DNA of 64,000 nucleotides from UBA5078 sp040384465 (GTDB lineage Bacteria; Pseudomonadota; Gammaproteobacteria; Pseudomonadales; Pseudohongiellaceae): assembly GCA_040384465.1 (NCBI GenBank), contig JAZKJF010000003.1:496001-560000 (forward strand). Reading direction: 5' to 3'. Below are positions 42,664-49,098 of this stretch, piece by piece (position 1 is the first letter of the stretch; each line of letters opens with the position of its first letter). A program made the position numbers and the translations under genes. The notes under the pieces were generated by a model. The model worked only from the letters and a program-made list of their open reading frames with translations, searched no databases and had not been told where the DNA came from.

Positions 42664-44136
42664 ATGCCCTGCAAAGACCTCCGCGAATTCATCGCCCTTT
42701 TGGAAGAGAAGGGCGAACTGAAGCGCATCAAAACCGAAGTCGATCCCTATCTGGAAGTCACCGAGATCTGCGACCGCACACTGCGCGCCGGTGGCCCGGC
42801 ACTGCTGTTTGAAAACCCCCGTAATTCCAAAATTCCACTGCTCGGCAATCTGTTTGGCAACACGCGCCGCATCGCGCTCGCCATGGGTCAGGAAGATCTG
42901 CAAGGCTTGCGTGATGTCGGGCACCTGCTCGCTTTCCTGAAAGAGCCAGTGCCCCCCAAGGGCTGGAAAGAGCTGTGGCAGAATCTGCCTGCCTACAAGC
43001 AGGTGCTCAACATTGCGCCGGACGTGAAGAAAAAAGCACCCTGTCAGGATGTCGTCATCGATGAAGCGGATATCGATCTGTCATTCCTGCCGATTCAAAC
43101 CTGCTGGCCCGGCGATGCTGCACCGCTGATAACTTGGCCACTGGTCATCACGCGCGGTCCCGAAAAAGAACGGCAGAATCTCGGCATTTACCGCATGCAG
43201 GTGATTGGTCGCAACAAGCTGATCATGCGCTGGCTTTCGCATCGTGGCGGCGCGCTGGATTTTCGTGACTGGCAATTGAAGCATCCGGGGCAACCCTTCC
43301 CTGTGTCTATTGCGATTGGTGCCGATCCGGCGACCATACTCGCGACCGTGACACCAATTCCCGACACACTGTCCGAGTACGCTTTCGCGGGACTGCTGCG
43401 CGGTGAGAAGACCGAGGTGGTGAAGTGCCTGACGAATGATCTGCAGGTACCCGCGAGTGCCGAGTTCGTACTCGAAGGCGTGATCGAGCCGGGTGAGATG
43501 GCCCCGGAAGGTCCATACGGTGATCACACCGGCTATTACAACGAAGTCGATAGCTTCCCCGTCTTCACCATCAAGAAGCTGACGCACAGAAAAGACCCCA
43601 TCTATCACAGCACTTATACGGGCCGTCCGCCCGATGAGCCGGCGATGCTGGGCGTGGCACTCAACGAAGTGTTCATCCCGTTGATTCAGAAACAGTACCC
43701 GGAGATCGTGGATTTCTATCTGCCACCGGAAGGCTGTTCGTATCGCCTGGCGGTGGTCAGTATTCGCAAGCAATACCCCGGGCATGCCAAGCGCATCATG
43801 ATGGGCACATGGTCGTTCCTGCGTCAGTTCATGTACACGAAGTTCGTCATCATCGTCGATGAAGACGTCAACGTGCGCGACTGGAAGGACGTGATCTGGG
43901 CCATGACCACGCGCATGGACCCGGTGCGCGACACGGTGATGATCGAAAACACCCCCATCGACTATCTCGACTTCGCCTCGCCTGTATCAGGTCTGGGGTC
44001 GAAGATCGGCATGGACGCTACCAACAAGTGGCCGGGCGAGACGCAACGCGAGTGGGGCACGCCCATCGAGATGAGCGAGAGCGTGAAGAAGCGCGTGGAT
44101 GAGATTTGGGATGAGCTGGGGATAACTCAGTCGTAA
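42664..44136 (+). CDS. ubiD: UbiD, 4-hydroxy-3-polyprenylbenzoate decarboxylase
   Basis: 490 residues from MPCKDLREFIALLEE; GGAG is 8 bases upstream. ATG codons at 42658 and at 42625 are in frame, but the latter lies inside the REP palindrome. Signatures: LRAGGPALLFENPR, PLVITRGPEK, the prFMN-region IEPGEMAPEGPYGDHTGYY, and IDYLDFASP. With prenylated FMN it decarboxylates the ubiquinone precursor. The length fits the family. It is convergent with hemY. Confidence 0.96.
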   Translation: MPCKDLREFIALLEEKGELKRIKTEVDPYLEVTEICDRTLRAGGPALLFENPRNSKIPLLGNLFGNTRRIALAMGQEDLQGLRDVGHLLAFLKEPVPPKGWKELWQNLPAYKQVLNIAPDVKKKAPCQDVVIDEADIDLSFLPIQTCWPGDAAPLITWPLVITRGPEKERQNLGIYRMQVIGRNKLIMRWLSHRGGALDFRDWQLKHPGQPFPVSIAIGADPATILATVTPIPDTLSEYAFAGLLRGEKTEVVKCLTNDLQVPASAEFVLEGVIEPGEMAPEGPYGDHTGYYNEVDSFPVFTIKKLTHRKDPIYHSTYTGRPPDEPAMLGVALNEVFIPLIQKQYPEIVDFYLPPEGCSYRLAVVSIRKQYPGHAKRIMMGTWSFLRQFMYTKFVIIVDEDVNVRDWKDVIWAMTTRMDPVRDTVMIENTPIDYLDFASPVSGLGSKIGMDATNKWPGETQREWGTPIEMSESVKKRVDEIWDELGITQS

Positions 44137-44139
44137 GGG

Positions 44140-44192
44140 TCGCCTGCAGGGCAGGCTCCTACAGTCAGTGTAGGAGCCTGCCCTGCAGGCGA
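44140..44192. repeat. REP pair downstream of ubiD
   Basis: Inverted REP units with a 5-base loop (TCGCCTGCAGGGCAGGCTCC ... and its complement). It starts 3 bases after the ubiD stop and touches the long inverted repeat that follows. Confidence 0.93.
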
Positions 44193-44248
44193 AAATTTGG
44201 GGTCAGAGTAAAAATACAGGCTGTATTTTTACTCTGACCCCAAATTTT
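44192..44248. repeat. GGGGTCAGAG long inverted repeat, copy 2
   Basis: A perfect inverted repeat of 28-base arms around one G, containing GGGGTCAGAGTAAAAATAC. It ends at the base before the hemY stop codon, so it fills the gap between the convergent ubiD and hemY. Confidence 0.93.
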
Positions 44249-45088
44249 TTAAGGCTGCGGGAATTTCGGCAGGCCGGTGCCCACGGTGCCGGTGTGCGGG
44301 CGCAGGTAGTGAGCATTGCGCTCGGGTTCGTGCAGGTTCTGCAGCAAGCGCGCCAGCTCGGCGAACACTTCCGTATCTGGCACCAGTTTCAGACTGCGTT
44401 CAAAATAATCTCGCGCCTTGCCCCACAGTTGATTGCGCAGACTCAAACGCCCCACGGTCAGCAACAGTACTGCATCCTGTGGCTTGGTCTGCAACCAGGT
44501 CTCGGCGCGCTGCAATTGCTTCGCAGCCCCCTGTGTGTCCAGCCCCAGCGACAGCAGTGCGTAACGCCGTACCAGCAAATCATTCCACTGCCGCTCCAGG
44601 CTGCTCTCGATCACTGCCACTGCTTCGGCACCAGCACCGATATGCTCCAGCACATCAAGATACGTCGTCAAAACATCAATATCGTCCACGAAATTTTTGG
44701 CGCGCTTCTTCCAGAACTTGCGCAGCTCCTCGAGCTTGATCGCCTCGGCAGCCGGCACACTCTGCAGCTCCTGCAATTCAATGATGAGCTGTCTCTCCGC
44801 AAGATTCGCCGGGGCAGCCGCTTCCGCTTCTTGGCGCAAGCGGCGCTGCAATGACCAGGAACGCCCGAAGTTCAGCAGGTGCAGCGGATTGATCCAATCC
44901 AGAATTATGAACAACAAACGCAACAGCAAAACCAGCACCAGTAACGCCACAAACAACGCAAACAGACTTGTTTCAAAAGTGTAATGCCGGAAAGAAATCA
45001 GCAGATAACCGGGGTCACTGGCGAGCAATAGTGTGACCACCAGTCCCGTGACAATTGCCAGCAATGTGTAGAGAAATAATCTGACCAT
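44249..45088 (-). CDS. hemY: HemY-like protein (short form)
   Basis: 279 residues. Two membrane helices (about 3-24 and 40-65) and the HemY_N signature (ISFRHYTFETSLFALFVALLVL) precede a TPR-like helical region. It is the last gene of hemC-hemD-hemX-hemY, the usual order in gammaproteobacteria. HemY of Escherichia is about 400 residues; this one is over 100 shorter, and its stop directly borders the long inverted repeat at 44192-44248, so 3' truncation or replacement of the tail is possible. Its role in haem synthesis is not defined in the family. Confidence 0.85.
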   Translation of the reverse strand: MVRLFLYTLLAIVTGLVVTLLLASDPGYLLISFRHYTFETSLFALFVALLVLVLLLRLLFIILDWINPLHLLNFGRSWSLQRRLRQEAEAAAPANLAERQLIIELQELQSVPAAEAIKLEELRKFWKKRAKNFVDDIDVLTTYLDVLEHIGAGAEAVAVIESSLERQWNDLLVRRYALLSLGLDTQGAAKQLQRAETWLQTKPQDAVLLLTVGRLSLRNQLWGKARDYFERSLKLVPDTEVFAELARLLQNLHEPERNAHYLRPHTGTVGTGLPKFPQP

Positions 45089-45090
45089 AC

Positions 45091-46278
45091 TCAGTTGCCA
45101 TCGCTCAGGGGCGGCAGACGATTCTCACTGACTTGCAGTAACGCTTCCAGAGAGCCGGATATATCAGGACGCACCTGCGCAATACGTTCGCTGGAGAGTG
45201 TCCGCAATTCTTCGGTGAGTGTGCGACCCGCTCCGGCATCGATGGCGAAGTAGCGCGCGGCCCAATCACTGCCCTTGGCGAGACTGTCGCGATACACCGC
45301 TTCTTCGCTCATCAGCAGCGCCAGCTGGGCCTGCTCCAGCATCAAGCGCAGGTTCTGTTTCAGCATCGCCTCCTGCGGTGCAGGCAGCAACGCTTCGGGT
45401 GCGACATCCCAGCGTTGCCACACAAAAATCGAACCGAGAATTTCAAGACCACGCGCCAGCAGACCACTCTCGGCAGAAGCGCTCTGTGCTGCAACAGATT
45501 GACCGGCAGATTGACTGCCAGGCTGCCCGGGCAATTGCGCCGTGTAGTTCTGCACCAACGCATTGCGTAGCGAAAGCCGCTCGATGATAGGCATAACATT
45601 GTTCAAGCGCACGTAGAGCCCCGCAATGTCGATGGCTTCCATGCTGCGAACCGCGACGATATCGGCGGCCAGCGCTTCGCGCACCGGAAACAGCGCGGGG
45701 TCATCTTCCTGACTCAGCATTCTGTCCACTGTGGTCAATAACAACAACGCAGATTCGGTGTCACCTTCCAGCTGCAATTTCTGATTGGCCAGCCGGAGCA
45801 GGTATTCTGACTCAGTCCACAACCAGTCACGCGCGGCGCCTTCCGGTGGAGTCACGGAAAGTTGTGCCTGCAAGCCAGCAGTGGTGTCGTTCACGGTGCT
45901 GGTCAACGCCTCAATGCGCGCTTCCAGATTCAGGCGCAGATCATCGAGCAGTTGCGGATCAAGGCCGGGGGCGGCGGTGACGGGATTCACCAGCGTCGAC
46001 TGCAGAGTCTGGTTCTCCAGGCGCAGCTCTTCGAGTGCAGCTTCGGTGCGCGCCTGCTCAATCGTCAGCCACGCCATGAACAGCACGACAGGAATCAGCA
46101 TGACGACGATGATCATGAAACGACGCAAACCATTGTGGCGACGCAGACTCATCGGCTTCGCCGAGTTGTGTTTGCTCAGTTCGTCCAGCACTTTGGGCGT
46201 GTCATGCCGCGTTGCGGTGCCGGGTGCCTCACCTTGCCCCACACTTCCTGAGCCGGTGCCGATTTTCGCCTCTGTCAC
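45091..46278 (-). CDS. hemX: HemX-like membrane protein (uroporphyrinogen locus)
   Basis: 395 residues from a GTG with AGGAG five bases upstream; this start overlaps hemD by four bases (GTGA). A Gly/Ser-rich cytoplasmic head is followed by one membrane helix (FMIIVVMLIPVVLFMAWLTI), a coiled coil, and the HemX domain (DWLWTESEYLLRLANQKLQLEGD...). Often annotated as uroporphyrinogen-III C-methyltransferase, but it has no SAM-binding methyltransferase motifs; function is not established. It is two bases from hemY. Confidence 0.88.
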   Translation of the reverse strand: MTEAKIGTGSGSVGQGEAPGTATRHDTPKVLDELSKHNSAKPMSLRRHNGLRRFMIIVVMLIPVVLFMAWLTIEQARTEAALEELRLENQTLQSTLVNPVTAAPGLDPQLLDDLRLNLEARIEALTSTVNDTTAGLQAQLSVTPPEGAARDWLWTESEYLLRLANQKLQLEGDTESALLLLTTVDRMLSQEDDPALFPVREALAADIVAVRSMEAIDIAGLYVRLNNVMPIIERLSLRNALVQNYTAQLPGQPGSQSAGQSVAAQSASAESGLLARGLEILGSIFVWQRWDVAPEALLPAPQEAMLKQNLRLMLEQAQLALLMSEEAVYRDSLAKGSDWAARYFAIDAGAGRTLTEELRTLSSERIAQVRPDISGSLEALLQVSENRLPPLSDGN

Positions 46279-47141
46279 GTTGACTCCTTCCTGTTCACTG
46301 ATACTGCCCAGCACTGCTGCAGACTGGCCAGCACGGTATTGTCATCCGCGCCACCGGCGTCGATGACCTGCTGAAAACCCGCTGCCAACGCGTGTTCTCG
46401 CACACGTTGCGAGGGCACTATGACGCACAGACTCTGCAAGCGCTCCGGCATCTTCTGTGACGCACCCTTACCCACACTCAGCAACGCGATAAGACTGTCG
46501 AGTATCTGCTGACTGGTAGCCAGCGCCGCGTTGATAACGTTGTCATCGATCAGCTTCAACACATCCGCGTGCGAATACTCGGGCACTCGGCGCTGATAAA
46601 TCTCCAGATAATCGACGCGGGCACCACGGTTACGCAGCGTCTCGGCCAGCAACTCGCGGCCACCCTGCCCTCTGAACAGAGCAATGCGCTTGCCTGCGAC
46701 ATTTTGCAAGCCCGGCAGTGCTAACAGATGTTCGCTGGTCACCCCGCTGTCGGAGCAATGCACCGGCCATGGCAACTGGCGAAGAATCTCTGCAGTGCCT
46801 GGCCCCACGGCGTAGGACTCAAGACCCACCGGCAATTGCGGCCAATAGTTCTCGATCCACTCCAACCCCAGTGTCGCGGCGTTGGTACTGATGAAAAGCG
46901 CGGCGTCATAATTATCCAGTGCCATGATGAAAGTTTTGAGTCGCTCAACAGCGGCACGCTCGGTGATCGCCTCGATGGCGAGCAAAGGCAACTGCGTCAC
47001 CCGTCCGCCAAGGCTCTGGATGGCGGCGGCCAGTTTGTCGGCCTGCCCCGCTGGCCGAGTCAGCAGCACGCTCAATCCGGCAAGCGGCAAAACACCTGCC
47101 GTTGCACCGGTCGCCTGCTGCGTACCGGCCATCACGTTCAT
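46275..47141 (-). CDS. hemD: HemD, uroporphyrinogen-III synthase
   Basis: 288 residues. It begins its domain at LSVLLTRPAGQADKLAAAI, and carries AVGPGTAEILR and ALATSQQILDSL-type segments of this poorly conserved family. It cyclises hydroxymethylbilane, the product of HemC, with inversion of ring D. The start overlaps the hemC stop by an ATGA junction and the end overlaps hemX. Identity is confirmed by context as much as sequence. Confidence 0.92.
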   Translation of the reverse strand: MNVMAGTQQATGATAGVLPLAGLSVLLTRPAGQADKLAAAIQSLGGRVTQLPLLAIEAITERAAVERLKTFIMALDNYDAALFISTNAATLGLEWIENYWPQLPVGLESYAVGPGTAEILRQLPWPVHCSDSGVTSEHLLALPGLQNVAGKRIALFRGQGGRELLAETLRNRGARVDYLEIYQRRVPEYSHADVLKLIDDNVINAALATSQQILDSLIALLSVGKGASQKMPERLQSLCVIVPSQRVREHALAAGFQQVIDAGGADDNTVLASLQQCWAVSVNRKEST

Positions 47142-48088
47142 GCAGACACCACCACAGCAGTGTCATCGTGCAAAGCCTTGAGAATTTTGTCGGCTCCTTG
47201 CGCCAGCAGCGCTTCGGCTGCCGCGATGCCGAGTTGTTCGGCTGCGGCGCGCGGACCACGAATCTCGCTGCGCAGAATACGCTGTCCGTTCGCTTCGCCA
47301 ACAAGCGCACGCAGATAGAGATCGTCACCTTCAATCTCTGCGAAACAGGCGATGGGCACTTGGCACCCCCCGTGCAGGTGCGTGTTGACGGCACGCTCGG
47401 CAATCACGCGGTCGGCGGTTTCCTGATGGTGAAGCGGGCGCAGCAATGCGATCACGTCTTTGTCAGCAATGCGACATTCGATCCCGACAGCACCCTGCCC
47501 ACCTGCGGGCAGTGAAGTGCGCGTATCCAGACGCTGGCGGATGCGCTCGGAGAGATTGAGGCGAACGAGTCCGGCTGTCGCCAGAATGATGGCATCGTAA
47601 TCACCACGATCCAGCTTGCTCAGGCGGGTGCCGACGTTGCCACGCAGATCGCCGATCTGCAGGTCCGGGCGCAAGGCGCGCAACTGACACTGACGTCGCA
47701 GACTGGAAGTGCCCACGCGGGCACCCAGCGGCAGGTCTTCGAGGCAGGCATAGGTGTTGGAGACAAAGGCATCAGTGGGATCTTCGCGTTCGCAGATGAC
47801 GGTCAGGCCAAGCCCTTCCGGGAACTCCATCGGCACGTCTTTCATCGAATGGACTGCGATGTCCGCCGTGCCTTCCAGCAGAGCGACCTCCAGTTCCTTC
47901 ACAAACAAAGCCTTGCCGCCGATTTTAGAGAGTGGCGAGTCGAGGATGATGTCGCCCCGCGTCGTCATGCCAATCAACTCGACGCTGAGCGTGGGGTACA
48001 ACGCCAGAAGCGTGCTCTTGACGTACTCTGCCTGCCACAACGCCAGCGGGCTTTCCCGCGTGGCGATGCGAATCCTGTCTACTGCCAT
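47138..48088 (-). CDS. hemC: HemC, hydroxymethylbilane synthase
   Basis: 316 residues. IRIATRESPLALWQAEYVK is the conserved start, DVPMEFPEGL follows, and the Cys that binds the dipyrromethane cofactor is in HLHGGCQVPIACF. It polymerises four porphobilinogens, the product of HemB. First gene of the hemCDXY group; a 41-base gap separates it from the apbE stop upstream, so read-through from that cluster is conceivable. Confidence 0.98.
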   Translation of the reverse strand: MAVDRIRIATRESPLALWQAEYVKSTLLALYPTLSVELIGMTTRGDIILDSPLSKIGGKALFVKELEVALLEGTADIAVHSMKDVPMEFPEGLGLTVICEREDPTDAFVSNTYACLEDLPLGARVGTSSLRRQCQLRALRPDLQIGDLRGNVGTRLSKLDRGDYDAIILATAGLVRLNLSERIRQRLDTRTSLPAGGQGAVGIECRIADKDVIALLRPLHHQETADRVIAERAVNTHLHGGCQVPIACFAEIEGDDLYLRALVGEANGQRILRSEIRGPRAAAEQLGIAAAEALLAQGADKILKALHDDTAVVVSA

Positions 48089-48129
48089 AGTCTTTCTCGT
48101 GCTGAATGATTATCTGCAGCGATTCTACG

Positions 48130-49056
48130 TCAACGGCAATGAAATTTCCCCTGTGGGAGCGTACCCGGAGGGGTACCCCCCACAGTTCCGTCGACTCCAA
48201 CCCACATGTGAGGCAACCCCAGCTCCTGCAACCACTGCGGGCCTGCAGCGCCCTTGAGCATGCCAATCGTCGACGCACTGCCTGCGATCACGCAAAACTC
48301 CGCCACCACACTAACCGCCGCCATATGTTCCACCGGCCAGCCAGTCTTCGGATTGAGCACGTGTCCATAGCGTTTGCCGTCCACCACAATACAGCGCTCA
48401 TAGTCACCACTGCTGGCCAGCGCACCGCTATAGAGTTCCAGAGTCTGCAAAAGAGCATCCGGTTCCCGGGGATGACGAATCCCCACGCGCCAGGGGCTGT
48501 CATCCGGGTGTGCCCCGATGATGCGGATGTCACCGCCGAGATTGACCATGCCATGCCGAATCCCGGCCTCAAGACAGAGAGTCACGGCACGATCCGCCGC
48601 GTATTCCTTGACCACACCACCCAGGTCCAATTCCATGCCAGGCTGGCTGAAGTTCAGCACCGACGCCTTCCAACCCACCCGCTGCCAACCCACGTTGTTC
48701 AACAGGGACTGCACCAGCAAAGGCTCCGGCAGCGCCGTCGACTTGAAGTTCCAGGCTCGCCGCAGAATGCCAGACGTAATGTCGAAGAGCCCGTCACTTT
48801 GCTCAAAGCAGGTATTTGCGTAGTCGAGCAACCCGGCGGTTTCCGCATCCACTTCAATGCGGCCACCAGTTTTGGCAACCCGATTGATAGCGGAAAGCAG
48901 ACTTTCATCACGGTAACGTGAATAGCGTGCTTCAAGACGCTGCAGATCCTGCCACGTCGCGTGCGCTGCCTTCTGGGCATGGCTGCGCTCCGCCGCATAA
49001 AGCTGCAGCTCGCAGGGGGTGCCCATGACATGAAAAGGAAAGTGCCAGAGCTTCAC
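48130..49056 (-). CDS. apbE: ApbE-family FAD:protein FMN transferase (divergent)
   Basis: 308 residues. The ApbE fold is clear: FHVMGTPCELQLY, SRYRDESLLSAIN, DGLFDITSGILRRAW, MELDLGGVVKEYAAD, VNLGGDIRI, GHVLNPKTGWPV. These enzymes attach FMN to Thr/Ser of exported proteins. Two usual residues differ: the Asp of the A-D-A-x-x-T metal motif is Gly (AGSAST, residues 258-263) and HxxDP is HVLNP. There is no obvious signal peptide or lipobox. The C-terminal 15 or so residues come from a REP-like palindrome. It is the last gene of the 53236-48130 cluster, whose barrel protein has a matching acceptor motif. Confidence 0.88.
   Translation of the reverse strand: MKLWHFPFHVMGTPCELQLYAAERSHAQKAAHATWQDLQRLEARYSRYRDESLLSAINRVAKTGGRIEVDAETAGLLDYANTCFEQSDGLFDITSGILRRAWNFKSTALPEPLLVQSLLNNVGWQRVGWKASVLNFSQPGMELDLGGVVKEYAADRAVTLCLEAGIRHGMVNLGGDIRIIGAHPDDSPWRVGIRHPREPDALLQTLELYSGALASSGDYERCIVVDGKRYGHVLNPKTGWPVEHMAAVSVVAEFCVIAGSASTIGMLKGAAGPQWLQELGLPHMWVGVDGTVGGTPPGTLPQGKFHCR
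48151..48186. repeat. REP-like palindrome in the 3' end of apbE
   Basis: CTGTGGGAGCGTACCC and GGGTACCCCCCACAG form an imperfect hairpin (CTGTGGG/CCCACAG and GTACCC/GGGTAC pairs). Its GTGGGAGCG start is that of the REP type seen at 30657 and 54930. On the minus strand it codes the Gly/Pro/Thr-rich tail of ApbE. Confidence 0.75.
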
Positions 49057-49098
49057 GTGTTCATATCCATCGCAAGAACCTTTATTGAAGCAGAGCTA

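Noticed and set aside
45091..46278. HemX as a uroporphyrinogen methyltransferase
   Set aside because: No SAM-binding motif; the name is a historical annotation for this membrane family.
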